Shown in pieces: positions 8,576-17,349 of a stretch of DNA of 64,000 nucleotides. A program made the translations under genes and the position numbers. Positions within the stretch are counted from its first letter, which is position 1. The number at the start of each line of letters is the position of its first letter. The notes beneath the pieces were generated by a model, which worked only from the letters and a program-made list of their open reading frames with translations, made no database searches and was not told where the DNA came from. Origin of the DNA: Crocinitomicaceae bacterium (GTDB taxonomy: Bacteria; Bacteroidota; Bacteroidia; Flavobacteriales_D; Crocinitomicaceae); NCBI GenBank assembly GCA_021740745.1, contig JAIOZF010000002.1, positions 19,354 through 83,353 of the forward strand, read 5' to 3'.

Positions 8576-9430
8576 CTAAACAGTGTCCATAAACTTATTT
8601 TCAACCCTATTGAAAAACAAAATACCAATAAAAAGAATGCTAATGCTAAAGATTGTTGAATAAATTAAACCACCTACGTCAAAAGTTCCTATTCCAAAAA
8701 AGGAATAGCGAAAGTTTTCAATAATGGGAGTAATGGGATTATAAGAGAGAAGTTGATGGAGTTTACCACTGGTAAAACTTAAGGGGTAAATGATGGGTGT
8801 TGCGTACATCAACAGTTGAATACCAAAAGTCAATAAAAAACTTAAATCTCGGTATTTTGTGGTAAGGGCAGAGAAAAGAATTCCCATCCCTAATCCCATT
8901 ATTGCCATTAGTAGAATTAATAGCGGGAGTAGAAAAATCGTACTATTTATTTGTATATCAGCATCATTCACTACTACTTGGTAAATTGCTATTAAGACAA
9001 ACAACAGTACTTGAATGCCCAATTTGATTAAGTTAGAAATGACAATTGAAATAGGCGTTGTTAGTCTAGGGAAATAAACTTTTCCGAAGATGGATGCATT
9101 TGCTACAAAGGTATTGGAAGTTTTGCTGAAACAATCAGAAAAATAATTCCAAAGCGTTATTCCGGATAAGTAAAATAAAATTGGGTCAACACCATCAGTT
9201 GAAATCCTAGCAATCTGATTAAAAACAAAATAAAAGATGAAGGTGGTAAATAAAGGTTGAATAAATAACCAAAGTGGTCCAAGAATCGTTTGTTTATAAA
9301 CAGATACAAAGTCTCGTCTAACAAAAAGTAAAATCAAGTCACGATAGCGCCAAATTTCTTTTAAGTTAACATCAAACCATCCACGCTTTGGTTTGATTAT
9401 TTCGGTCCAAGAATCGTTTACATCAACCAT
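8576..9430 (-). CDS. wzm: Polysaccharide ABC exporter, permease subunit
   Basis: 284 aa with about six hydrophobic segments. The amphipathic N-terminus has WRYRDLILLFVRRDFVSVYKQTILGPLWLFIQPLF, which is the hallmark of ABC-2 type O-antigen/teichoic-acid permeases. Transmembrane segments are at about 70-90, 115-140, 155-180, 185-205, 215-235 and 250-272. It forms the channel with Wzt and works with lipid-linked, fully polymerised glycan. It is the first gene of the minus-strand operon ending beyond position 1, so the operon promoter should lie within 9431-9600. That AT-rich stretch shows a TTTG on the minus strand near 9470, but I see no perfect TAnnTTTG box. Confidence 0.92.
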   Translation of the reverse strand: MVDVNDSWTEIIKPKRGWFDVNLKEIWRYRDLILLFVRRDFVSVYKQTILGPLWLFIQPLFTTFIFYFVFNQIARISTDGVDPILFYLSGITLWNYFSDCFSKTSNTFVANASIFGKVYFPRLTTPISIVISNLIKLGIQVLLFVLIAIYQVVVNDADIQINSTIFLLPLLILLMAIMGLGMGILFSALTTKYRDLSFLLTFGIQLLMYATPIIYPLSFTSGKLHQLLSYNPITPIIENFRYSFFGIGTFDVGGLIYSTIFSISILFIGILFFNRVENKFMDTV

Positions 9431-9652
9431 AAATTATTAAATAACTAACGCCGAATTTTAATCTAATCGTTCAAATTTAACATTTTTCTTTTTCTTCTTT
9501 AAAATTTTATTTCCAACAGAAACATATTGAAATGTCTTTTTAAATCATGTTTAGGTTAATGATTTTAAAGAATTGTTAGAACATACAGAAAAATATTTCT
9601 TTTTTTGATTCAAAATGAATTATTTTTATCTTTTGAATTAATACTGTTAGTT

Positions 9653-12600
9653 ATGATCGGTTTACGATTAGCAATAAATATACAATCATTTAGGCTAGGC
9701 TTATTAGTAGCGATGTCATTATTTTTTGCTCATTTTTTAAGTGCCCAGTTTGTTCCCGATTTATTATATCCTCACTCGAATGAGGTGACTAAAGAGAGCA
9801 GTATAACATTCAAATGGGATAAGGATGTTTATCAAAATTTAAATTTTCAGTTTCAACTTTCTTTGAACACAAGTTTCTCCACTACACTTCAGGATCAAAC
9901 GACAACAAACAATACACTGCAAGTGAATGGCCTTTCGAATTATGGGCAAATGCACTATTGGAGAGTGAGAAGTTCTCAAGGTCCAGTGACTTCCAATTGG
10001 TCAGCAGTAGATTCCTTCTATTTGTTTGTGCCAACTTCGATTAATGGTTTAACAGTATGGCTCGACCCTAATTCTGGTGTTGTATTGAATGGTGCCAATG
10101 TTCAAACTATGAATGACAACACGTCCAATTTGAATAATGCTAGTCAGGCTTCGAATACTCAACGTCCTTTATTTGTTGGTTCGGATAGTTTGATAAATAA
10201 CAAATCAATTTTGCGTTTTGATGGATTAGATGATTTTTTAGAAATTGCGGATAATCCAACAATTGACTATACAGACGCATTTTCATCTTTTGTTTTGGTA
10301 AAACCAACCGTTATAGCAGTTAATAAAACTATCATGGCCAAATGGGATTATCAAACCCAAGGTTCTTGGGCCTGGCAAACCGAATTTGCAACTGCTAATC
10401 AACTAATGTTTGCTCCATGTTTTAATATCACAGACCCTGGAAATCAAAAAGTTTTTACGACAAATGCAAACATGCAACTTTTGCAACCTGCGTTGTTAAC
10501 TTTGGTTTTTAATGGAAATCAAGTAAATAAAGCCAGATTCTTTAAAAATTCGGGTTCTTTAAACACGTCAACATTTAATTCAATTCCTACAGTTTTACCA
10601 AACTCAACGGCAACTTTAAAAATTGGTAAATATGGTGGAATTGCGACTCGTTATTACCAAGGTGATATCGGAGAGATTCTCATTTACAACAATGATCTTT
10701 CCGTGAATGATCGCTCATTGGTAGACAACTACTTACGCTATAAATATGCGCCTCCGGTTAATTTAGGTGCAGATACCATAATAAGTACGAATTCTTTTTG
10801 TGGATCAATTCAACTTAAAGCGCAATATAAATTTCAATCTTATGTATGGTCAAATGGATCAACAGCATCATCCATTTATGCAACTGTGCCAGGCACATAT
10901 TGGGTTCAAGCAACTGATTTTTTAGGAAATGTTTCGATTGATACGATTGTTGTTCATCCCCCTTTTAGTGTCAATGAACCTGCAACGGTTGGATTATTGT
11001 GTTTAGATGACACAATCACTTGGCAGACAAGTTATCCTAGTGCGAATTTTCTTTTCTTATGGCAAGATGGTTCAGCTAATAATTTTATGGACATAACGCA
11101 GGCTGGCGATTACCATGTTAAAATAACTGATTTATTTGGCTGTATTTTTTATTCGGATACAGTGAATTTTACCATCGATACGTATGCGCAAACCGCTTAT
11201 TTAGGAAACGACACGAGTTTATGTGTGGGCAATTTAATTGCTTTACAAGTAGGCGCGGCAGAAACTGTTAACTATGAATGGAACGGCACTTCGACTGTCG
11301 GACAGCCGTCGTTCTGGGTTGTTGATACGACTGGGAATTACTTTGTTGAAACCATAAATGTCAATGGTTGTGTTGCCCGAGACACCATTTTAATTACCAT
11401 TGCAGGACAAGCACCTGTTGCGAATTTTTCTTTCCAAGATAGATGCAATGGTATAGCCAATAATTTTGTCGATTTGAGTGTTCCACTGCCTTCAGATGCT
11501 ATTGCTAGTTGGTCATGGGATCTAGGCGACGGAACAAATTCATCGGCTCAAAATCCGAATCACACGTATGCATTGCCAGGAACATATGACATCGAATTGT
11601 ATGTGGAATCTGCTGGCGGTTGCGGTGCTTTTCAAACGGCGCAAGTGACAATTCACACCTTACCAACGGCCGTAATAGGAAGCGCAGGTAATTGCAGCGG
11701 ACAAGAAGTTCAATTTTCGAATAGTTCAACTGCTGGGTCTAGTGCAATTAGCGGTTATTTCTGGGATTTTGACATGCCATGGACAGGGACATATAACAAT
11801 TCAACAGTAACCGTTCCGAATCGCATATTCGATACCGCTGGATCATATGATGTGATGATGGTAGTAACGGATGCCAATTCGTGCACCGATACTGTTTACC
11901 AAACAGTAGTGGTCAATCAAACTCCGGACGCGGCTTTTACAGCTCCAGATGTTTGTGTTGGTGAAAATATCAATTTCACCAACACCACAAGCAATGGAGG
12001 CGCAGCTCCAACTTATTTATGGGATTTTGGGGATGTTACCTTTTCTGTTTTAGCTGTTCCTGTAAAAAGTTATGCTACATACGGCGCAAGAAATATAAAA
12101 TTAAGTGTAACAGCTGAAAATACTTGTACAGATACTGCAATTCGCCAAGTGTATGTAAATCCGAATCCAATCATCGATTTCACTTTTGGTCCGTATTGTT
12201 TTGGAAGTTATATGGAAATGAACAGTGCTTCATCTCTTCCTGAAGGCAGTATTGTTTCCAACATGTGGATTATGAACAATGCCGATACAGTGTATGGTGA
12301 TCCTGCATATTTCCAAATTGATTTAATGGGTCAGAATGAAATTGAGTTAACAAGCACTTCTGCAGTGGGATGTGCGACAACTGATTTGCAATATTTTGAT
12401 GTAGTTGATACCTTGATTGCCTCATTTAACGTGGGAACAGGCGTAGTCGCAGTTGGTGATCCAATTCAATTCAATAACACAAGTATTGGTGCAGGAATCA
12501 TGTTGTGGAATTTTGATGATGGAACGTTTGCAACTGATCAAGAACCGATACATACGTATACAGGTTTCTTTACTGATTCAATAGTGAATCCTTATTTAAT

Positions 12601-13261
12601 TGCCATCAATGCAGCAGGATGCAAGGACACTGCATACCAAACGCTTCAATTGGCAGTGCCACGAATAGATCTAGAATTACAGACAATATATACGCAGGAA
12701 AATGCGAACTCTTTCACTGTTGGCATTAAATTATACAATGCTGGAACTGTTAACATTACCGATGCAGATCTAGAAATGTGGACAGAAAGAGGTTTGTTGT
12801 TCACAGAAACATGGAGTGGTTTATTGTTGCCGGGTGAGTCCTTCATCTATGTATTTAATGGTAAACCCAATGTTGCTATGAATGCAGAAGACGTTGGAGA
12901 TGCATTTATTTGTATTGAGGGATTAGGATTCAATGCGAACGGACTTGCAGAAAGTTACTTAGACAATAATAAGACGTGCAAGAACGTGGAGGGAGAAAAT
13001 GTTATTTTAATGCCGATTTTCCCGAATCCAGTTATTGAAACAATGACGCTTCAAGTGATCGTCGGTGCGGAATCAGAATTTACTATCAATCTTTACGATT
13101 CGCGTGGTCGAGAGATTCAAACCATCGTTCCAACGCAAACCCTTCCAGTTGGTTTGTATTCATTTGTTGTTGACGTTCAAAACATTTCCAACGGAACGTA
13201 TTTTGTCCGCATGATCAATGGCGACAACGAACGCATAGAGAAGATTGTTATTTCGAAGTAG
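9653..13261 (+). CDS. T9SS type A sorting-domain protein with LamG-like and PKD domains
   Basis: The start is set at the ATG at 9653 (1202 aa); a TTG at 9605 would add 16 residues. The signal peptide is about residues 1-31 ending FFAHFLSA before QF. A fibronectin/Ig-like segment comes first. A LamG/concanavalin-like module (LTVWLDPNSGV, ILRFDGLDDFLEI, GDIGEILIYN) lies at about 140-365. Several PKD-type domains follow, with WSWDLGDGT, GYFWDFDMPW, YLWDFGDVTF and LWNFDDGTF. The last about 75 residues are a type A sorting domain (PIFPNPVIETMTLQV, then LYDSRGREI and GTYFVRMING). The protein should cross the outer membrane by the type IX system and be attached to the surface, probably as an adhesin. 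Its stop codon TAG is the first unit of a 7-bp repeat array. Confidence 0.9.
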   Translation: MIGLRLAINIQSFRLGLLVAMSLFFAHFLSAQFVPDLLYPHSNEVTKESSITFKWDKDVYQNLNFQFQLSLNTSFSTTLQDQTTTNNTLQVNGLSNYGQMHYWRVRSSQGPVTSNWSAVDSFYLFVPTSINGLTVWLDPNSGVVLNGANVQTMNDNTSNLNNASQASNTQRPLFVGSDSLINNKSILRFDGLDDFLEIADNPTIDYTDAFSSFVLVKPTVIAVNKTIMAKWDYQTQGSWAWQTEFATANQLMFAPCFNITDPGNQKVFTTNANMQLLQPALLTLVFNGNQVNKARFFKNSGSLNTSTFNSIPTVLPNSTATLKIGKYGGIATRYYQGDIGEILIYNNDLSVNDRSLVDNYLRYKYAPPVNLGADTIISTNSFCGSIQLKAQYKFQSYVWSNGSTASSIYATVPGTYWVQATDFLGNVSIDTIVVHPPFSVNEPATVGLLCLDDTITWQTSYPSANFLFLWQDGSANNFMDITQAGDYHVKITDLFGCIFYSDTVNFTIDTYAQTAYLGNDTSLCVGNLIALQVGAAETVNYEWNGTSTVGQPSFWVVDTTGNYFVETINVNGCVARDTILITIAGQAPVANFSFQDRCNGIANNFVDLSVPLPSDAIASWSWDLGDGTNSSAQNPNHTYALPGTYDIELYVESAGGCGAFQTAQVTIHTLPTAVIGSAGNCSGQEVQFSNSSTAGSSAISGYFWDFDMPWTGTYNNSTVTVPNRIFDTAGSYDVMMVVTDANSCTDTVYQTVVVNQTPDAAFTAPDVCVGENINFTNTTSNGGAAPTYLWDFGDVTFSVLAVPVKSYATYGARNIKLSVTAENTCTDTAIRQVYVNPNPIIDFTFGPYCFGSYMEMNSASSLPEGSIVSNMWIMNNADTVYGDPAYFQIDLMGQNEIELTSTSAVGCATTDLQYFDVVDTLIASFNVGTGVVAVGDPIQFNNTSIGAGIMLWNFDDGTFATDQEPIHTYTGFFTDSIVNPYLIAINAAGCKDTAYQTLQLAVPRIDLELQTIYTQENANSFTVGIKLYNAGTVNITDADLEMWTERGLLFTETWSGLLLPGESFIYVFNGKPNVAMNAEDVGDAFICIEGLGFNANGLAESYLDNNKTCKNVEGENVILMPIFPNPVIETMTLQVIVGAESEFTINLYDSRGREIQTIVPTQTLPVGLYSFVVDVQNISNGTYFVRMINGDNERIEKIVISK

Positions 13262-13412
13262 AATTTAGAGCTAGAATTTAGAAGTTAGAATTTAGAGCTA
13301 GAAGTTAGATTATCCTCTATCGTCTATCTCTATCCTCTATCTCTGACTTCTCGCCTCTATCTCTAGCGTCTATCTCTAGCGTCTATCTCTAGCCTCTATA
13401 TCTATCTTCTAG
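13259..13412. repeat. Heptamer array, TAGAAGT family, with inverted half
   Basis: From the TAG stop codon of the upstream gene, units TAGAATT, TAGAGC, TAGAATT, TAGAAGT, TAGAATT, TAGAGC, TAGAAGT run to about 13312. The complementary pyrimidine form (CCTCTA, TCTCTA, GCGTCTA and similar) fills 13313-13412. Units are 6 or 7 bp. The two halves are imperfect inverted repeats and could pair as a long stem. Further complementary units follow at 13617-13675. Confidence 0.9.
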
Positions 13413-13577
13413 ATTCCACCACAATCTGGTACGTATTTTTACGTAATTCCAATTCACAAAGTAACAAAATGATTATGTGGCCGCTTTGAATAACGGATAT
13501 TTGTACTGTTATCAATCGAAAGAAAGATAATTCATAGTAGAGTAGTGATTAGGTAGAGTTTTTAGGTTTAGGTTCAG
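13413..13577. other. Non-coding stretch between repeat arrays
   Basis: No open frame with coding character is visible. A weak -7-like box GATATTTG occurs at about 13496-13503 on the plus strand, some 80 bp before the strong terminator at 13578. This leaves room for a short independent transcript of about 110 nt ending at that terminator. There is no further support for an RNA gene here. Confidence 0.4.
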
Positions 13578-13618
13578 AAAAAGTCGTTCGTCAGACCAAC
13601 GGCTTTTTCTTTTTTATC
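13578..13618 (+). terminator. Factor-independent terminator
   Basis: AAAAAGTCGTT (13578-13588) and AACGGCTTTTT (13598-13608) form an 11-bp stem with one G-T pair and a 9-nt loop, followed by CTTTTTT. It is read on the plus strand. It lies 317 bp after the nearest plus-strand stop codon, separated from it by the repeat array, so it either ends read-through from the adhesin gene or serves a small transcript. Confidence 0.8.
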
Positions 13619-13675
13619 TCCAGCCTCCATCTCTAACTTCTATCTCTAGCCTCTATCTCTATCCTCTAACTTCTA
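13617..13675. repeat. Heptamer array, TAGAAGT family, at the 3' end of the response regulator
   Basis: Read on the minus strand, the array begins with the TAG stop codon of the response regulator (13675-13673) and continues AAGT, TAGAGGA, TAGAGA, TAGAGGC, TAGAGA, TAGAAGT, TAGAGA, TGGAGGC. It is the same word family as 13259-13412, in the orientation of the minus-strand gene. Confidence 0.9.
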
Positions 13676-14317
13676 AACATATCCTTTTTCAATTGCCCAA
13701 CGACTTAATTGTGCAGCGTTTGGAATCTCTAATTTTTTCAGAATATTATGGCGGTGTGTATCAACTGTTCGAGAAGAGATGAATAATTTATCACCAATTT
13801 CTTTAGAGGTCATTCCTGTTGAAATGAGTTTGATAATTTCAATTTCTTTAGTGGTTAGTTCTTTTTTCGCTTCTGCATTCTCAGATTGCACTTGCATCAT
13901 AGAACTAAAATATCGATCTTTTATTTCAGCTGCTATATAAATTTCACCTGCAAAAACCTTATGAATTGCTTCTATCATTTCCGAACGATCACAATTTTTA
14001 CTTAAGTATCCTTTCGCACCAACGGAAATCAAACGTTTCACAATTGAGATATCACTGTGAAGTGATAAACCAATGATTTTTGTTTTAGGCAAACTATTGG
14101 TTATGGTTGCAGTTGCATCTATACCATTACTCTCCTTCAGATTAATATCCATTAAAACGATATCTGGTCGATAACCGATACAAAGTTCATAGGCATCTTT
14201 CGCATTGTCTGCTTCAGCGATGACTTTAAAGTTCTCTTGACTTTCTAAAATCATTTTCCAAGCTTGAGTTATAAGCTTATGATCCTCTACAATAAGTATT
14301 TTAATTACTTCTGACAT
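13673..14317 (-). CDS. NarL/FixJ-type response regulator
   Basis: 214 aa. The receiver domain (about 1-120) has acidic pocket E11-D12, phosphoacceptor D57 in DIVLMDINL and lysine in GYLSKN. The LuxR-type helix-turn-helix is at about 150-214 (LTTKEIEIIKLISTGMTSKEI, then SSRTVDTHRHNILKKL). No sensor kinase is adjacent, so it is an orphan here. The divergent neighbour is the secreted protease gene 14619-16829, and the 301-bp gap between them holds an imperfect inverted repeat (14465-14494) that could be a binding site; that link is inference. Confidence 0.92.
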   Translation of the reverse strand: MSEVIKILIVEDHKLITQAWKMILESQENFKVIAEADNAKDAYELCIGYRPDIVLMDINLKESNGIDATATITNSLPKTKIIGLSLHSDISIVKRLISVGAKGYLSKNCDRSEMIEAIHKVFAGEIYIAAEIKDRYFSSMMQVQSENAEAKKELTTKEIEIIKLISTGMTSKEIGDKLFISSRTVDTHRHNILKKLEIPNAAQLSRWAIEKGYV

Positions 14318-14618
14318 GTTTCGCGGTTGTAGTTGTATTGCAATTGAAGTACCTAAAGATAGGTAAAAATGTTTGAAAATCGAACTATATTTTTTACATA
14401 AATCATTTTGTCTGCCTAAAACACATAAATGAGGGAGGAGGTCAACCTTCTGATACCCTTGCTAACACTAGTACTACGCATATATACTTAGTGTATAACG
14501 TGTTTTTTTGTAGTCTACCTAGAGGGATTGCTGTATTTCCACTTTGTTAACCCCTTCATTTTAAAAAAAGCGACCACAATCGCCATTCCTTTGCTTCATA
14601 CAACTAAAACAATATGTT
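14318..14618. other. Divergent intergenic region with imperfect inverted repeat
   Basis: The 301-bp gap between two divergent genes has no coding frame. ACACTA (14465-14470) and TAGTGT (14489-14494) are inverted, and the pairing extends inward as GTA/TAC after one bulged base; a T7 run follows at 14502-14508. On the minus strand, TATCTTTA about 40 bp before the regulator's ATG is a near-consensus -7 box. Confidence 0.45.
14586..14593 (+). promoter_or_regulatory. Candidate -7 box for the S8 peptidase gene
   Basis: TTCCTTTG matches the Bacteroidota TAnnTTTG box at 5 of 6 fixed positions and lies 25 nt before the ATG at 14619. No TTTG -33 box at the usual 19-23 bp spacing is visible. Confidence 0.4.
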
Positions 14619-16829
14619 ATGAATGCAACTAAATTAAAATTATCGATCTTCAGTTTTGCAACATTATTTTTTGCAACAACAGGTTTAAGTCAAACTGGAA
14701 AAGTTTGGACAACCATCTCTTCAATCTCATCTCTTGAGTTGAACAATCAAAATGGAACGTTAACAAGTAAGAACAGTGAATTGAATTCACTTTTCACTCA
14801 GTTAAATGTGAATTCAATTACAAAAGCTTTCCCTGCTGCAAAAAGCGAAGCTTTAGTAAACGTTTATGAGATTTCTTGTACTTGCGACGAGAATGATCTA
14901 TTACAAGGTATCGCACGTAAATCAACCTTATTTTTAAATCCAACTTTAGCACCTACGTATGAGTCATTAGAGGTGCCAAATGATTATTCAACGGTTTTCT
15001 CAAATGATTATGCCTTGAATTTAATTAACGCGCAAGGTGCGTGGGATATTACAACAGGTGACACTTCAGTTGTGATTGCTATTTCTGATGCGAACTATCA
15101 TTTAGGTCACGAAGAATTAGTTGGTAAGTACAACTATGTTACTCCAAATTCTAACACAGACTATTCACACGGTACAGCAGTGGCAACAACGGCTGCCGGA
15201 AATACAAATAATTATTTAGGTAAGAGTTCAATTGGTTACAACAGTAGATTACAGTTAAGAGCTATGAACTACAATGAATTACTTGAAGCAACTTATTCAG
15301 GTGCACGTGTAGTGAATGTAAGCTGGACATCTGGATGTTATACTAATTCTTATGCGCAAGCAATCGTTGATGAGGTATTTGCAAATGGAACTGTTATAGT
15401 TGCTTCAGCAGGAAATGGAAGTACATGCGGTGGATCAAGTAACTTAGTTTATCCAGCTGCATTGAATAATGTAATTTCTGTTTCAAGTGTTGGACCAAAT
15501 GATAACCACGAACGTTACATCGGAAACCCTGCATCAACACACCAACACAATACAACTGTTGACATTTGTGCTCCAGGTTATGATGTTGCTTTAACGATTG
15601 CGCCAGGTAACTACTTAACAGGAAATGGAACTTCATTCGCTGCGCCTTACGTATCAGGTACAATTGCTTTAATGTTGGCTGCGAATTCTTGCTTAACACC
15701 GGATGACATAGAATTTATTTTGAAAGAAACTGCTGTTAACCTTGATGATTTGAATCCTGCTTACGCTGGTCGATTAGGAGCTGGACGTATGGATGCTGGA
15801 GCTGCAGTATTAATGGCTTCTACATTCAATAAATTGAACATCACAAGTTCGAAAGCAGTTGATTGTGTTGATTACAGTCAATCAGTTAGCTTAACTGTTG
15901 ATGGAGGTGTTGCACCATATACGACTGTTTGGAGCAACGAACAAGTAGGAATGACATTAAATAACGCAACAGCAGGTATAGTTTACACTGCAATAGTAAA
16001 AGATAGCACTGGTTGTGTTGGAAGTTTTTCTACTCAATTTGATGTTTTATTACCTATGACATATACCTCAGATATCGAATCTGTAAAATGCTACGGAACA
16101 AATACAGGTGCGATTGACTTAGAAGTGAATGGTGGTTCTACAAACTATACATACGTATGGAACAATGGTGAAACAAGTCAAGATATTTCTTCTATCGCTA
16201 CTGGGACATACAATGTAACAGTAACTGACGGAAACGGATGTGTGTTGACTGAAACATTCAATATTACTTCTCCTTCAGCATTGGTAAGCTCGGTGAATCA
16301 CGTAAATGGAGCATTCAATCAAACAACATCGATTGATGTAACTGTAAACGGTGGTGCTTTTCCATATTCATATTCTTGGAATAATGGAGCAACAACAGAA
16401 GATTTAGTGAATATTCCAGCAGGATTTTACGAAGTGGAGATTGTAGATGCAAATGGTTGTGTAAGTTCTGAAAATGCAACAATTACAGGTACATCATTAG
16501 TTGGAATTAACAATTTACAAGATAAAGAAGTTAATATCAATGCTTCTTCAGCTATTTCAACAACAACTGCAGGAATCGAAGAAATGAATCAAGAGTCAGT
16601 AAATGTATATCCAAATCCAGCAGCGAATGGTCGCACAACGATTACTTGGGAAAACATGGATGTAACAACAATTGTTGTATATGATGTAACCGGTAAAATG
16701 TATAAATCAATGGATCAAGTTCAAAATGCACAACAAGTTGAATTAAATGAAATGGCGAGTGGTCACTACTTCATTCACTTGATGACAGCAAACGGAGATA
16801 AATTAGTTAAGAAAGTAAGCTTTATATAA
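14619..16829 (+). CDS. Subtilisin-like (S8) serine protease with SprB repeats and T9SS type A sorting domain
   Basis: 736 aa. Signal peptide at about 1-25 (FATLFFATTGLSQ). The S8 domain at about 130-400 has a complete triad: D157 in IAISDANYH, H184 in DYSHGTAVA and S339 in GNGTSFAAP, with the oxyanion N266 in ASAGNGS. Three SprB-type repeats follow (about 410-625), each with Y-x-W-N-N/S-x-x-x-T and G-x-Y-x-V/I-x-V-x-D motifs such as YVWNNGETSQDISSIATGTY. The C-terminal about 70 residues are a type A sorting domain (NVYPNPAANGRTTITW, VYDVTGKM, GHYFIHLM). It should be secreted and anchored outside the cell as an endopeptidase. A strong terminator follows 75 nt after the stop. Confidence 0.93.
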   Translation: MNATKLKLSIFSFATLFFATTGLSQTGKVWTTISSISSLELNNQNGTLTSKNSELNSLFTQLNVNSITKAFPAAKSEALVNVYEISCTCDENDLLQGIARKSTLFLNPTLAPTYESLEVPNDYSTVFSNDYALNLINAQGAWDITTGDTSVVIAISDANYHLGHEELVGKYNYVTPNSNTDYSHGTAVATTAAGNTNNYLGKSSIGYNSRLQLRAMNYNELLEATYSGARVVNVSWTSGCYTNSYAQAIVDEVFANGTVIVASAGNGSTCGGSSNLVYPAALNNVISVSSVGPNDNHERYIGNPASTHQHNTTVDICAPGYDVALTIAPGNYLTGNGTSFAAPYVSGTIALMLAANSCLTPDDIEFILKETAVNLDDLNPAYAGRLGAGRMDAGAAVLMASTFNKLNITSSKAVDCVDYSQSVSLTVDGGVAPYTTVWSNEQVGMTLNNATAGIVYTAIVKDSTGCVGSFSTQFDVLLPMTYTSDIESVKCYGTNTGAIDLEVNGGSTNYTYVWNNGETSQDISSIATGTYNVTVTDGNGCVLTETFNITSPSALVSSVNHVNGAFNQTTSIDVTVNGGAFPYSYSWNNGATTEDLVNIPAGFYEVEIVDANGCVSSENATITGTSLVGINNLQDKEVNINASSAISTTTAGIEEMNQESVNVYPNPAANGRTTITWENMDVTTIVVYDVTGKMYKSMDQVQNAQQVELNEMASGHYFIHLMTANGDKLVKKVSFI

Positions 16830-16904
16830 TTCAAGACCCGCTAAACAACCAATGTTTTAGTTGTATAAAATAGAATTGGTTGCTTCAACTGTTTTAGCGT
16901 GTAC

Positions 16905-16941
16905 AAATCCAGGATTCCTTAGTTGGGACCTGGATTTTTTC
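16905..16941 (+). terminator. Factor-independent terminator after the S8 peptidase
   Basis: AAATCCAGG (16905-16913) pairs with CCTGGATTT (16929-16937) around a 15-nt loop and is followed by a T run. It stands 75 nt after the peptidase stop. Between them, GCTAAA/TTTAGC and ACCAAT/ATTGGT pairs suggest a second, larger fold. Confidence 0.8.
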
Positions 16942-16963
16942 TTTTGAATAACTATACTTAAAT

Positions 16964-17020
16964 TAGAAATTAGAGCTAGAAGATAGAGGTTAGAGCTGGA
17001 GGTTAGATGCTGGAAGTTAG
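16964..17020. repeat. Heptamer array, TAGAAGT family, single orientation
   Basis: Units TAGAAAT, TAGAGC, TAGAAGA, TAGAGGT, TAGAGC, TGGAGGT, TAGATGC, TGGAAGT. There is no inverted half at this site. It lies between two plus-strand genes, after the terminator. Confidence 0.9.
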
Positions 17021-17310
17021 TGTCATGTTCTAATAAAAGTAGACACATTCTTAAACGAACTTCGATCATTAAGCGGCAAGAAATATGTTTTCTTCCATTC
17101 GAATTATGAATCTTCAGCTTCCCAATCTTGAAGACCATTTCCAACCATTTCAGGCACCAATCAATTGATTAACTTTTTCGATAACCGCTTCATTTCAGCA
17201 AGTAAAAACACATAGTTAACCCTACGGTTAACTAGCAGTTGTTAATAGGTAAATGCTGTTATTTTGTCTTAATGGGGCATCTAAAATGAGGGTGCCAAGA
17301 AGTCACTAAA
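17021..17310. other. Non-coding stretch with possible mobile-element end
   Basis: GTGTC (17020-17024) and GACAC (17042-17046) are inverted around an AT-rich core. This resembles the terminal region of some IS3/IS481-like elements but lacks a partner end and a transposase. The rest is AT-rich with no convincing gene; a 95-codon frame on the minus strand (16857-17144) crosses the terminator and repeat array and looks spurious. Confidence 0.3.
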
Positions 17311-17318
17311 TACCTTTG
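17311..17318 (+). promoter_or_regulatory. -7 promoter box for the SprB-repeat protein
   Basis: TACCTTTG is a perfect TAnnTTTG box, 31 nt before the ATG at 17350. No clear TTTG -33 element is seen upstream. Confidence 0.55.
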
Positions 17319-17349
17319 TAGTGTTCAAGAATTATAATAAAATGAAGTT

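Noticed and set aside
9605-9652. TTG start extending the adhesin-like protein by 16 residues
   Set aside because: The extension would put an extra hydrophobic segment before the signal peptide; the ATG at 9653 gives a normal basic n-region.
16857-17144. 95-codon open frame on the minus strand
   Set aside because: It runs through the plus-strand terminator and a heptamer array, has no recognisable domain, and its composition reflects the repeats (LTSSSNLYLLALISN).
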